A stretch of DNA of 9,601 nucleotides from Solirubrobacteraceae bacterium (GCA_030151725.1 JASLDD010000074.1:1-9601); one strand, 5' to 3'. Positions 1 through 8,169 are shown, counted from the stretch's first letter. A program made the numbers and translations. Notes: generated from the sequence alone by a model not told the origin.

Positions 1-1244
1 AGCTGCAGCGAGACGCCCTCGTTGGGCTGCATGGTCAGCACCAGCACGTTGGGCCGCACGCCTTCGGCATCCTCACGGAAGGCCAGATGGGGGACGGGCT
101 TCAGCGTGATCGCGATCTCGGTGTTCTTGCGCGCCAGTCGCTTGCCGGTGCGCAGGTAGAACGGCACTCCCGCCCAGCGCCAGTTGTCGACTTCCAGCCG
201 CAGAGCTGCGTAGGTCTCGGTGACGGAGTGCTCGGCCACGCCGTCCTCCTGCAGGTAGCCCGGCACATCCTCGCCGCCGGAGTGGCCTGCCGTGTACTGC
301 GCGTGCACGCTCATGTCGGGCACTTCCGAGGCGGTCGGCGCGGGCACCGCCTGCAGCACCTTGACCTTCTCGTTGCGCACCTCTTCGGCGGTGAAGCTCA
401 CAGGCGGCTCCATCGCCACGTGGCACAGCAGCTGGAGCATGTGGTTCTGGATCAGATCGCGCAGGGCGCCCGAGGAGTCGTAGTAGTCGGCGCGTGAGCC
501 GATCCCCAGATCCTCGGCGGCGGTGATCTGGACGCTGTCGATGTAGTTGCGGTTCCACAGCGGCTCGAACATGCCGTTGGCGAAGCGGAACGCCATCATG
601 TTCTGGACGGTCTCCTTGCCCAGGTAGTGGTCGATGCGGAATACCTGGGTCTCGTCGAAGATCCCCAGCACGTGGCGGTTGAGCTCGCGCGCCTCCTGCA
701 GGGTGGTGCCGAACGGCTTCTCGATGATCACTCGCACCTCGCCGTTCTCGTGTTGCGCGAGCTTCGAGCGGCCGAGCTGATCCACGATCACGGGAAAGAA
801 GGCGGGCGCCGTGGAGAGGTAGAAGGCGCGGTTGAGCGGCTCGCCGTCCTGCCTCTCGAAGTCGTCCAGCACCTGGCGCAGCTCAGAGTAGACGGAGTCT
901 TCGTCGAAGGTCCCCGGCACGTACTTGACGTTTTCGAGCAGGCTCGCAAGGACGGCCTCATCGGGCGTGCGCCTGGAGAAGCGGCGAATCGCCTGCTCGC
1001 ACTCCTCGCGGTAGTCCTCGTTCTCCTTTTCTTTGCGCGACACGCCCACGAGGTGGAAGCGCTCGGGCAGGGCGCCCTCGTGGGCGAGGTTGTAGAGCGC
1101 CGGCAGCAGTTTGCGACGGGCCAGATCGCCCGTGGCTCCGAAGATCACGAGCGTGGTGGGCGCCACGGGCAGGCGCTCGAGGCCGGCCGTCAGCGGGTTC
1201 TCGGGGACGGGCTCACCGGTTGGGTGACCGGCCAGGACCGCCAC
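1..1244 (-). CDS. zwf: Glucose-6-phosphate 1-dehydrogenase, C-terminus cut by window edge
   Basis: Oxidises glucose-6-phosphate to 6-phosphogluconolactone with reduction of NAD(P)+, the first step of the oxidative pentose phosphate pathway in the cytoplasm. The first 414 residues are visible. The family is usually about 480-510 residues, so roughly 70-100 C-terminal residues lie outside the window. Seen directly: the Rossmann nucleotide-binding motif GATGDLA (residues 36-42), EKPFG (175-179), the substrate-binding and catalytic signature RIDHYLGKE (203-211), and FYLRTGKRL (362-370). The GTG start at 1244 is chosen because a strong Shine-Dalgarno GGGAGG (complement of 1251-1256) sits 6 nt upstream, inside the end of gnd. 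About 30 residues precede the Rossmann fold, a slightly long N-terminus. Only 2 nt separate it from the gnd stop, so it is the third gene of a pgi-gnd-zwf operon and probably translationally coupled. Family assignment is secure. Confidence 0.97.
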   Translation of the reverse strand, partial: MAVLAGHPTGEPVPENPLTAGLERLPVAPTTLVIFGATGDLARRKLLPALYNLAHEGALPERFHLVGVSRKEKENEDYREECEQAIRRFSRRTPDEAVLASLLENVKYVPGTFDEDSVYSELRQVLDDFERQDGEPLNRAFYLSTAPAFFPVIVDQLGRSKLAQHENGEVRVIIEKPFGTTLQEARELNRHVLGIFDETQVFRIDHYLGKETVQNMMAFRFANGMFEPLWNRNYIDSVQITAAEDLGIGSRADYYDSSGALRDLIQNHMLQLLCHVAMEPPVSFTAEEVRNEKVKVLQAVPAPTASEVPDMSVHAQYTAGHSGGEDVPGYLQEDGVAEHSVTETYAALRLEVDNWRWAGVPFYLRTGKRLARKNTEIAITLKPVPHLAFREDAEGVRPNVLVLTMQPNEGVSLQ

Positions 1245-1246
1245 GG

Positions 1247-2235
<989 letters not shown>

Positions 2236-2239
<4 letters not shown>

Positions 2240-3912
2240 TTTGGCTCCTTGATCATCGCGGTGAGAGCGCGCACCGCGCTCGCGGGGTCCTGGCCGTCCA
2301 GCTGCACACGCTCGGCCGGCAGGCCGAGCTCGCGCAGGGTGTTCAAATCGCCGATCGCCTGGGCGTCCTTGAGCGTGGTGAAGGTGTCGGCGCCACCCAC
2401 CGCGCCCGGTATCTCGACATCGCTGCCACCGTCGTGGAGCAGCTGCAGGAAGCGCCCGGTCCTGGGTCCGCCCTTGTGGAACTGGCCGGTCGAGTGCAGG
2501 AAGCGGGGGCCGTAGCCGAACGTGGTGGTCGCCTTCGTGGCCCTGCGGATCTCGACCCGCAGCTCGGCCACCGCCGCGTCGAAGTCCTCGGAGGGCTGCA
2601 CGTAGCCCATGATCGCGACGTACTGCGGCGGGGCCGCATCGAGCGCCAGCGAGCGCACGGCCGCCTCGCCGCCGGCCTGGATGGTGGGAAGCTCGTGGGA
2701 GGACTCATACGTGGCGAGCACCGCCTTGGTCGCATCCTTTGCCTGCTGCACGTTGGGCTGGTCGAAGGGGTTGATCTGTAGGCCCCAGCCGACAACAGCC
2801 ACCGCCAGCTCGGCCAGCAGGAACACCCGGCCGAGATCGCCGGGCCCGCTCGTGGGGATCGTGATCAGCGGGTGACCGGCGGCGGCCAGCGCCAAAGCCT
2901 GGCGCTCGAGCTCTGTGTCCGGGGCGTTGGAGTCGGGCAGGTAGGCGAACACCCGATCCTCGCCATATTCCTCAGGCGTGCCCACCGGCTCCTCGGCCAC
3001 CGGCAGGATCCCCTTGCCGTGCTTGCCCGTGGACTCGGCCACCAGCTGCTCGAGCCACAGCCCAAGCCCGGGAAGCGACTCGGCGATCAGGAAGGTGAGC
3101 TTGTTGCGTCCACCCGTCGCGAGCGCGCTGAGGGCCGCCCCCAGCCACACCCCGGCGGTGAGCGCCGCCGGCGTGGGGGAGTCCGCGTCCTGCTCGATCT
3201 CCACCAGCTCCGTCTCCCAGGCCGCGCCGGCGCCCTCGAGCAGCGAGCGCACATCGACGCCCATCAGCGCTGCGGGGACCACGCCGAAGGGGGACAGCGC
3301 GCTGTAGCGACCGCCGATGTCGGGGTCGCCGAGGAACGTGTGTCTGAAGCTGTGCTCCTGAGCGAGCTTCGCCAGTCCCGAGCCGGGGTCTGTGATCGCG
3401 ACGAAGTTGGCACCGTCGCTGACGAGCGAGAAGAAGTGGGCGAACAGCGAGAGCGGCTCGATCGTGCCGCCGGACTTGGAGGAGACGACGAACAGGGTGC
3501 GCTTCAGATCCTCGAGCGCACCCTCTACCGCACGGATGGTGGCCGCGTCGGTCGAGTCGAGCACGTGCAGGCGAGGATGCCCGTCGCGATGGCCGAACGA
3601 CCGCCGCAGAACCTCAGGAGCGAGCGATGAGCCACCCATTCCCAGCAGCACCACGTCCTGGAAGCCCGCGCTTCGGACCTCCTCCGCAAATGCCTCGACC
3701 GAGTCCAGCTCCGCGAGCATCCGCTCGGCGATCGTCAGCCAGCCGAGGCGATTGGCGAGCTCAGGCGTGCCCGGCTCACCCCACAGCGTGGCGTCCTCGT
3801 CGCGCAGGCGCTCGGCCACCCGCTCCTGCTCCGCCTGCGCCACTAGCTCCCGCACTTGTGCTGTGATCGAGCCCGTAATGCGGGCCTCAACGGTCAAGGA
3901 GTGTGCGGTCAC
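2236..3912 (-). CDS. pgi: Glucose-6-phosphate isomerase of the Tal-Pgi fusion type
   Basis: Interconverts glucose-6-phosphate and fructose-6-phosphate, linking glycolysis and gluconeogenesis to the pentose phosphate genes downstream. The 558-residue protein carries LLGMGGSSLAPEV (89-101), the phosphate-binding sugar isomerase loop SSKSGGT (144-150), the PGI-type signature DIGGRYSALSPFG (198-210), NPFDQPNVQQAK (381-392), and a C-terminal GQFHKGGP (476-483). The style of these motifs resembles the isomerase half of bifunctional transaldolase/PGI proteins more than E. coli Pgi. No transaldolase domain is fused to it, and the upstream neighbour is divergent glpX, so it stands alone. The GTG start at 3912 gives an N-terminus MTAHSLTVEAR. 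No Shine-Dalgarno is visible before it, consistent with a short or nearly leaderless transcript. A start a few codons inside is possible. First gene of the pgi-gnd-zwf operon. Confidence 0.93.
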
Positions 3913-3937
3913 GCCACGATCGTAGTGACCGCGACGC

Positions 3938-3946
3938 TGGTATAGG
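3938..3946 (+). promoter_or_regulatory. Candidate extended -10 element for glpX, overlapping a -10-like element for pgi
   Basis: The plus strand reads TGGTATAGG, an extended -10 (TG-n-TATAGG) with four of six matches to TATAAT and no recognisable -35. The complement reads CCTATACC, offering TATACC (complement of 3939-3944) about 26 nt before the pgi GTG. The same base pairs could thus serve transcription in both directions, as described for symmetrical bacterial promoters. A start near 3953 would give glpX a leader of about 95 nt; a start near 3932 would give pgi about 20 nt. Neither element has the conserved final T, so this is tentative. Confidence 0.35.
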
Positions 3947-3976
3947 TTTCAGGCATCCCATGCGCTGACTCGTCAA

Positions 3977-3990
3977 GCCTCTACGGAGGC
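3977..3990 (+). other. Small hairpin with a UACG tetraloop in the glpX leader
   Basis: GCCTC-TACG-GAGGC forms a perfect 5-bp stem closed by a C-G pair around UACG, a member of the very stable UNCG tetraloop class when transcribed from the plus strand. It includes the only GGAGG in the leader, so the hairpin would mask that purine-rich stretch. It has no T-tract and is not a typical terminator. Function is unknown. Confidence 0.4.
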
Positions 3991-4007
3991 CGGCGAGAGC
4001 TACCGTG

Positions 4008-4052
4008 ATGCGGGAAATCGGCGAGATTGCCTCCCAAAAGAGAGACCCTTGA
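4008..4052 (+). CDS. Possible 14-codon leader ORF overlapping the glpX start
   Basis: ATG at 4008 (or GTG at 4005, in frame) opens a short frame encoding MREIGEIASQKRDP and ends with TGA at 4050-4052. The stop overlaps the glpX start in the arrangement TTGA, so a ribosome finishing this ORF would sit on the glpX TTG codon. A GAGAG at 3995-3999 lies 5 nt before the GTG and could act as a weak ribosome binding site. The glpX TTG has only a weak purine stretch in front of it, so coupling would make sense. The ORF is short enough to arise by chance; I treat it as a hypothesis. Confidence 0.25.
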   Translation: MREIGEIASQKRDP

Positions 4053-5047
4053 GTACACAGACCCCACAGCAAATGCCCGACCGCAACCTGGCCCTGGAGC
4101 TGGTGCGCGTGACCGAGATGGCGGCGATGTCGGCTGCGCCGCTGGTGGGCATGGGGGATAAGGAGGCCGCTGACCAGGCCGCCGTGGACGGCATGCGCTA
4201 CATGCTCCAGTCGGTGCAGATGGACGGCGTGGTGGTGATCGGCGAGGGCGAGAAGGACGAGGCGCCGATGCTCTACAACGGCGGGCAGATCGGCGACGGC
4301 TCACCCCCGCAGGTTGACATCGCGGTGGATCCGCTGGAGGGGACCACGCTGGCCGCCCACGGCATGCCCAGCGCGCTGGCCGTCATCGCGCTTTCGGCGC
4401 GCGGCACGATGTTCGACCCGGGACCCTGCGTGTACATGGAGAAGATGGCCGGCGCCCCCGAGATAGCCGACCTGCTGGACCTCGATCGCCCGCTGGGCGA
4501 GACTGTCAAGCTGATCGCCGAGCGTCGCAAGTGCCCGGTCGGCGATGTGATGGTGGTGGTACTCGACCGCCCCCGCCACGAGCAGGGCATAGCAGCCATC
4601 CGTGCGGCCGGCGCGCGCGTGCGCCTGATCGCCCACGGCGACGTCTCAGCGGCCCTGCTCGCCGTCACCGAGCGCTCGCCGGTCGACCTGTTGTGGGGCA
4701 TAGGGGGCACGCCCGAGGGAGTGATCTCGGCCGCTGCCGTCAAGTGTCTCGGCGGCCAGCTTTTGGGGCGTCTGTGGCCGCGCGACGATCAGGAGCGAAA
4801 CGCCGCTCGCGACGCCGGCTACGAGCTTGATCGGGTGCTCGATTGCGATGACCTGGTGGCGGGCGAGGATGTGTTCTTCTCCGCCACGGGCATCACCGAC
4901 GGCGACGTTTTGCAGGGCGTGCGCTACCCAAGCGCGGGGGGCGCCACCACCGAATCGCTCGTCACGCGCGCCCGCTCGGGCACCGTCAGGCGCATCAGGG
5001 CCACCCACGACCGCGCCAAGCTGCGGGCCGTCGGCGGCGAGCACTGA
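4049..5047 (+). CDS. glpX: Fructose-1,6-bisphosphatase, class II (GlpX)
   Basis: Hydrolyses fructose-1,6-bisphosphate to fructose-6-phosphate, the gluconeogenic step whose product feeds the divergently encoded isomerase. The 332-residue length is normal for the family. Seen: PDRNLALELVRVTE (10-23), GEGEKDEAPML (65-75), the lithium-sensitive-phosphatase metal-binding motif DPLEGTT (94-100; more often DPIDGTT), GIGGTPEGV (217-225) and FFSATGITDGD (276-286). The TTG start at 4049 gives MSTQTPQQMPDRN, which matches usual GlpX N-termini. An in-frame ATG at codon 9 (4073) is the alternative, but it has no ribosome binding site. The Shine-Dalgarno before TTG is weak (AAGAGAG), and a leader ORF may couple to it. 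The hexapeptide acetyltransferase follows after 13 nt and is probably cotranscribed. Confidence 0.95.
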   Translation: MSTQTPQQMPDRNLALELVRVTEMAAMSAAPLVGMGDKEAADQAAVDGMRYMLQSVQMDGVVVIGEGEKDEAPMLYNGGQIGDGSPPQVDIAVDPLEGTTLAAHGMPSALAVIALSARGTMFDPGPCVYMEKMAGAPEIADLLDLDRPLGETVKLIAERRKCPVGDVMVVVLDRPRHEQGIAAIRAAGARVRLIAHGDVSAALLAVTERSPVDLLWGIGGTPEGVISAAAVKCLGGQLLGRLWPRDDQERNAARDAGYELDRVLDCDDLVAGEDVFFSATGITDGDVLQGVRYPSAGGATTESLVTRARSGTVRRIRATHDRAKLRAVGGEH

Positions 5048-5060
5048 AAGCCCGGCGCGC

Positions 5061-5519
5061 ATGAGCCCGGAACGACTCTGGAGGCTGTCCCACACGCTGC
5101 GTCTCCGAGGCTGGAAACGGGCAGCGCTGGCGGTAAAGAAACTGAACTCGTTCATCTACCACAACTCGCTGGCCCCAGGCGTGGACTTCAGCCCCGACAT
5201 TCGCTTCGGCCACCACGGCTTCGGCACGGTCATCCACAGCAACGTCACGATCGGCAAGCGCGTGCGCATCTGGCAGAACGTGACCATCGCCGTGCGCTCC
5301 TCCACCGGCTCCTCCCAGCGAATCGTCATCGAGGACGACGTCAGCATCGGAGCCAACTCCGTGATTATTTCCCCCCTCGGCAAGAGCCTGCTCATCGGGC
5401 GCGGCGCCCGCATCGGCGCCGGCGCCGTGGTGGCCGAGGACGTGCCCGCCGGCGCGACCGTCATCAGTGCCCCCTCGCGGATCATCGTGCGCGAGGCCGA
5501 GCCCGTGGCCGAGGAGTAG
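5061..5519 (+). CDS. Hexapeptide-repeat O-acetyltransferase, serine acetyltransferase-like
   Basis: A 152-residue protein with a left-handed beta-helix of hexapeptide repeats, seen as regularly spaced turns such as VTIGKRVRI, VSIGANSVI, LIGRGARIGAGAVV between about residues 45 and 135. The segment GHHGFGTVIHSNVTIG (50-65) resembles the active-site region of CysE-type serine acetyltransferases, with His51/His52 as candidate catalytic histidine. It lacks the long N-terminal helical domain of E. coli CysE, so it is closer to the short SAT-like enzymes often found acting on polysaccharide or other small acceptors. The acceptor cannot be told from sequence. ATG at 5061 is chosen; the frame stays open upstream into glpX, but any earlier start would overlap that gene heavily. 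It lies 13 nt after glpX without a clear Shine-Dalgarno, suggesting translational coupling. No cysteine-pathway gene is nearby. Confidence 0.82.
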   Translation: MSPERLWRLSHTLRLRGWKRAALAVKKLNSFIYHNSLAPGVDFSPDIRFGHHGFGTVIHSNVTIGKRVRIWQNVTIAVRSSTGSSQRIVIEDDVSIGANSVIISPLGKSLLIGRGARIGAGAVVAEDVPAGATVISAPSRIIVREAEPVAEE

Positions 5520-5538
5520 ATACGGTCTCAGCTACGGT

Positions 5539-5559
5539 CACGCCCGCTGGCTGGGCGTG
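5539..5559. terminator. Terminator-like hairpin between convergent genes
   Basis: CACGCCC (5539-5545) and GGGCGTG (5553-5559) form a perfect 7-bp GC-rich stem with a 7-nt loop, extendable by one T-G pair. It lies 20 nt after the acetyltransferase stop and 38 nt after the stop of the opposite-strand gene, so it could stop transcription from both sides. There is no T-tract on either strand, so it would be a non-canonical terminator. Just before it TACGGTC occurs twice (5521-5527, 5533-5539), 12 nt apart. Confidence 0.45.
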
Positions 5560-5596
5560 GGCCCGAGGACCGCGCCGCCCGTCGCCTGGTCGTGGG

Positions 5597-6301
5597 TCAG
5601 ATCGTTCCAGGCGGCTGTTCGGCCAGGCGCCCCACTCTGGATTCCGCCAGATCGAGACGCGCGAGCGAGCGCAGGAAGCCGTACGTGACGACCACATGGA
5701 TGCGCGACTGCGTCACGTTGTACAGCCGGCGGCTGAGACGGGAGGAGATCGACGGATAGAAGTTCATCACAGCCACCTCGACATGCAGCTGGGCATGATC
5801 GGGATCCTCGCCGGGACCGCGACGAACCTCGATCTGCAGATAGCCGCTGCCGCCGCGCCCGCGCCTGGACACGAGAAGGCCCCGCTCGATCCGCCAGCGC
5901 ACCAGCCCGTGAGATGAGTCCATCTCGTATTCGGGCGCCTGAAAGGTCAGCAGGCGAAAAGGCGGCGTGAGCAGCACCACCGAGCGCTCGCCCTCGGTGT
6001 ATTGAATGCGGATCACACCGAGCGTCACCCTGGTCAGAAAGCGCCAGTAGGTTCGCGCCAGGCGCTCCAGGTGAGGCGCCGTCCAGATCTCCTTCAGGGT
6101 CGACTCCTCGACCACGAGGTCGGCCTTCTGCACCGAGCGCACCGCTTCGGTCTCGGGGTCGAGCGCTGTGGCGTCTTCGAGGTGCACGATCCGCACCAGC
6201 TCGGGCCGGTCGCCGCGGGGCCGACGATTGAGGAACAGCCAGCTGGCGGCAGCCACGGCGAGCAGGGCTGCCACGGCGAGCACGATCCACACCGCCGTCA
6301 T
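5597..6301 (-). CDS. Membrane-anchored protein of unknown family
   Basis: I do not recognise this 234-residue protein. Residues 3-24 form one strong hydrophobic segment (TAVWIVLAVAALLAVAAASW) followed by an Arg-rich stretch NRRPRG, which predicts a single N-terminal membrane anchor with a cytoplasmic remainder by the positive-inside rule. The rest looks like one mixed alpha/beta domain: helices around 66-92, then alternating strands (VTLGVIRIQYTEG, SVVLLTPPF, LVRWRIERGLLVS, GYLQIEVRR, LHVEVAVMNFYP), and a final helix with LSRRLYNVTQSRIHVVVTYGFL (189-210). There are no cysteines and no catalytic motif I can name. The ATG at 6301 is the first start after an in-frame stop, but no Shine-Dalgarno is evident. 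It is divergent from the degenerate GGDEF gene, 90 nt away, and convergent with the acetyltransferase. The balanced composition, unlike the Arg/Pro-rich alternative frames, supports it as real. Confidence 0.75.
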   Translation of the reverse strand: MTAVWIVLAVAALLAVAAASWLFLNRRPRGDRPELVRIVHLEDATALDPETEAVRSVQKADLVVEESTLKEIWTAPHLERLARTYWRFLTRVTLGVIRIQYTEGERSVVLLTPPFRLLTFQAPEYEMDSSHGLVRWRIERGLLVSRRGRGGSGYLQIEVRRGPGEDPDHAQLHVEVAVMNFYPSISSRLSRRLYNVTQSRIHVVVTYGFLRSLARLDLAESRVGRLAEQPPGTI

Positions 6302-6352
6302 GTCGGTTTTGGCCCATCCACACGCCTCAGGCTATCCGCGCACGCCGACATG
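6299..6352. repeat. 8-bp inverted repeat in the divergent intergenic region
   Basis: CATGTCGG (6299-6306) and CCGACATG (6345-6352) are perfect inverted copies separated by 38 nt. The left arm includes the ATG of the minus-strand membrane protein, and the right arm lies 39 nt before the GTG of the plus-strand GGDEF-like gene. It could be a looping operator or an RNA stem, or a chance match in GC-rich DNA. No convincing promoter was found in this 90-nt region for either gene. Confidence 0.3.
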
Positions 6353-6391
6353 CCGATCGATGATGTCCCCCTTTGCTGATATTCAACATGT

Positions 6392-7621
6392 GTGGCTGAA
6401 CAGCTCTTCTCCGGCCCGTTTACTCGCGCCAGGCCCATTGCCGAGCTGGCTCTGGACGCGCTCGTCGCGCGTGCGGACGAGCTCGCCAAGGGATGGGCCA
6501 TCGCCCTGATCGGCGCCCATCCGCTCGACTCCATCGATGGGGTCCCCCTCGAGGACATCGCTCGGGAAGCTCCCGCGCTGTGCGCGCAGATGCTGCGCGC
6601 CCTGCAATCGGATACAGAGCTCATGCGTCTCACGGGCGAGGGCCCGGCCACCGGCCGCGAGCAGTCCGCTCCCGCGCGCCGGATGGCGCTGCTCGCCGGG
6701 GCGCAGGACGTGCCCGCGGCGATCCATGCCATGGAGGCCCTCCGGGGCGTCCTGTGGGAGGCACTGCTCGAGGAGTACCGCTCCTCCGGGCACGATCGCT
6801 CGACTGCACGCCAGCTGGCTGAGCTCTCCGACCGCCTCGCCAGCGTGTGCGCGTGCGCGCTTGCCGTTGGTCTGCCCGACCCTTCAGCGGTCGAGGGCAG
6901 CGGCGAGACGCAGCCCGATGTGAACAGGGAAAGCCGAGGCGAGCCCTTCATTGGCACGCCTGCAGTGATCGTTGACGAGCACACCGACACCAAGACGCGC
7001 TTCAGCGTCGAGCCGGTCGCTGAAGCCGAGAGCCCATCTCCATCGACAGCAGCGGCGCAGGACGAGCGCCCCCTCTCTTGGGATGAGTCGCCGCCCATAC
7101 CCCCATCCAGTCGAGGCTCGGAAATAGAGATTCGCGACGAACGTCGCGAGGAGGGGCCGGCCGCGTGGATTGGATCAATTGGGCGGCAGCTGCAGCGCTA
7201 CAGCCAAGATGGGGTGCCGTTTGCGGTGCTGCTGATCGAGCCGGTCGAGATCGAGCGCCTGCGTCATGCACAGCCACCGAGCGAGCTTGCGCATGTGGCG
7301 AGCCAGCTCGAGGAGGCGATTGACGCGCAGTGGAGTGGCTCGGTGACACGTCAACGACCGGGTCGCTACTGGTTGATCGCGCCTGCTGTGAATCGGCTTG
7401 GCGTGCGCGATTTGGCGGAGCGTCTGCAGCGCGATCTCGCAACTGCCGTCTCGCATGCCGGAGCGTCGCTCGAGCTGGCCATCGGCACAGCCACCTGTCC
7501 TGACGACGGCGCAGAGGCCTCGGCGCTCGCCGCACACGCAGACGTTGGTCTGTATGCCGCGCGATCAGCTGCTCGGGGGTCTCAGCGGCGCGTGTTCACG
7601 CCCGTCGACGAGCCCGCCTGA
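6392..7621 (+). CDS. Degenerate GGDEF-domain protein with N-terminal helical domain
   Basis: A 409-residue soluble protein in three parts. Residues 1-165 are helical and rich in Leu/Ala/Glu; their pattern (ELAKGWAIALIG, LREVL-like LRGVLWEALLEEYR at 117-130) resembles the N-terminal sensor-type domains of RsbR/RsbRD-like regulators, a tentative comparison. Residues 166-255 are an acidic, Ser/Pro-rich linker. Residues 257-403 match the GGDEF fold: IGRQLQRY, FAVLLIEPVEIERL, and near the end AIGTATCPDDGAEASALAAHADVGLYAARSA, which follows the usual GGDEF C-terminal pattern. Where the GG[D/E]EF loop should be, the protein reads RPGRYW (322-327), so it lacks the catalytic acidic residues and is unlikely to make c-di-GMP. 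It may bind nucleotide or a partner. The GTG start at 6392 is the only early start after an in-frame stop at 6377; there is no Shine-Dalgarno, so the mRNA may be leaderless. Confidence 0.75.
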   Translation: MAEQLFSGPFTRARPIAELALDALVARADELAKGWAIALIGAHPLDSIDGVPLEDIAREAPALCAQMLRALQSDTELMRLTGEGPATGREQSAPARRMALLAGAQDVPAAIHAMEALRGVLWEALLEEYRSSGHDRSTARQLAELSDRLASVCACALAVGLPDPSAVEGSGETQPDVNRESRGEPFIGTPAVIVDEHTDTKTRFSVEPVAEAESPSPSTAAAQDERPLSWDESPPIPPSSRGSEIEIRDERREEGPAAWIGSIGRQLQRYSQDGVPFAVLLIEPVEIERLRHAQPPSELAHVASQLEEAIDAQWSGSVTRQRPGRYWLIAPAVNRLGVRDLAERLQRDLATAVSHAGASLELAIGTATCPDDGAEASALAAHADVGLYAARSAARGSQRRVFTPVDEPA

Positions 7622-7633
7622 AAGGATCTGCTT

Positions 7634-8164
7634 CTAGCTCGCGGCCGAGCCGCCCGCGAGAGTGCTGCTCGGGGGCGTGAGAGGTGCGCCGAGGAGCGGG
7701 CTGTTGGGTGCACTTCCCACCACGCGGGTGCCGATGCGCACCGTTTCGGTGATCCCCAGAGCTGTGGCAGCGCCCGAGGTGAGGTCCCAGTCGGCTCCGA
7801 TGTGGCTGTAGGGACCACGATCGAGCACCGGAACCGTCAACACGTGTCCGGCGTAGGAGACCTTGACGAGCGTGCCGCACGGCAGCGTGCGGTTGGCGAC
7901 GCCCACCACGCCCGGAGTCAACGTCTGGCCACATGCTGTCTTCTTGCCGTAGAAGCCTGGCCCGAACCACGTTGCGATGCCCGTCGTGTGGACCTTTGGC
8001 GTCGTCGTGGTGGCCGGTGTGCCCGTCGTGGGGGTGGCGGCGGCGGTGCTCGTCGTCGGTGCCGCTGCACCGCCCGCCGAGGCCGCCAATGCGGAGGCCG
8101 AGGGGAGCGCCGAGACGCACGTCAGGGCGAGCAGGACCGTAGCTGTCTTGAAATTCAGTCGCAT
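7634..8164 (-). CDS. rlpA: RlpA-like secreted double-psi beta-barrel protein
   Basis: A 176-residue exported protein. Residues 1-28 form a signal peptide (MRLNFK, hydrophobic core, small residues before cleavage near SALAAS). Residues 32-57 are a Thr/Ala/Pro-rich linker. Residues 60-145 are the RlpA-like domain: GIATWFGPGFYGKKTACG (62-79), NRTLPCGTLVKV (91-102), VPVLDRGPY (111-119) with the family's Asp115, and DWDLTSGAATALG (125-137). Cys78 and Cys96 could form a disulfide. There is no SPOR domain, as is usual for actinobacterial versions. Related proteins act on peptidoglycan as lytic transglycosylases or septal factors; activity here is inferred. The ATG at 8164 is preferred over the in-frame TTG at 8173, because the latter lies in the 3' strand of the riboswitch P1 stem and would put charged residues ahead of the signal peptide. 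It is controlled by the upstream c-di-AMP riboswitch and convergent with the GGDEF-like gene, 12 nt away. Confidence 0.92.
   Translation of the reverse strand: MRLNFKTATVLLALTCVSALPSASALAASAGGAAAPTTSTAAATPTTGTPATTTTPKVHTTGIATWFGPGFYGKKTACGQTLTPGVVGVANRTLPCGTLVKVSYAGHVLTVPVLDRGPYSHIGADWDLTSGAATALGITETVRIGTRVVGSAPNSPLLGAPLTPPSSTLAGGSAAS
7638..7660. terminator. GC-rich inverted repeat after the GGDEF-like gene
   Basis: CTCGCGG (7638-7644) and CCGCGAG (7654-7660) form a perfect 7-bp stem with a 9-nt loop, starting 17 nt after the stop of the plus-strand GGDEF-like gene. It lies inside the last codons of rlpA on the other strand. It could end transcription from the left, but it has no T-tract and may reflect the GC-rich coding sequence. 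Confidence 0.3.
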
Positions 8165-8169
8165 TGTTT

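Noticed and set aside
2872..3630. Plus-strand 252-codon ORF opposite pgi
   Set aside because: Arg/Gly/Glu-rich translation opposite a well-supported isomerase; no ribosome site or family motif.
4827..5060. Longer start for the acetyltransferase inside glpX
   Set aside because: The frame is open, but the extra 78 residues overlap glpX coding sequence and read as Arg/Pro/Ser-rich shadow. The ATG at 5061 gives a normal N-terminus.
5538..6323. Minus-strand 261-codon ORF overlapping the unknown membrane protein in another frame
   Set aside because: The translation is Arg/Pro/Ala-rich without structure, whereas the 5597-6301 frame gives a clean membrane helix and alternating strands. It also runs through the convergent hairpin.
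6298..7098. Minus-strand 266-codon ORF opposite the GGDEF-like gene
   Set aside because: Ser/Arg/Ala-rich antisense frame; the plus-strand product shows a recognisable GGDEF-type C-terminus.
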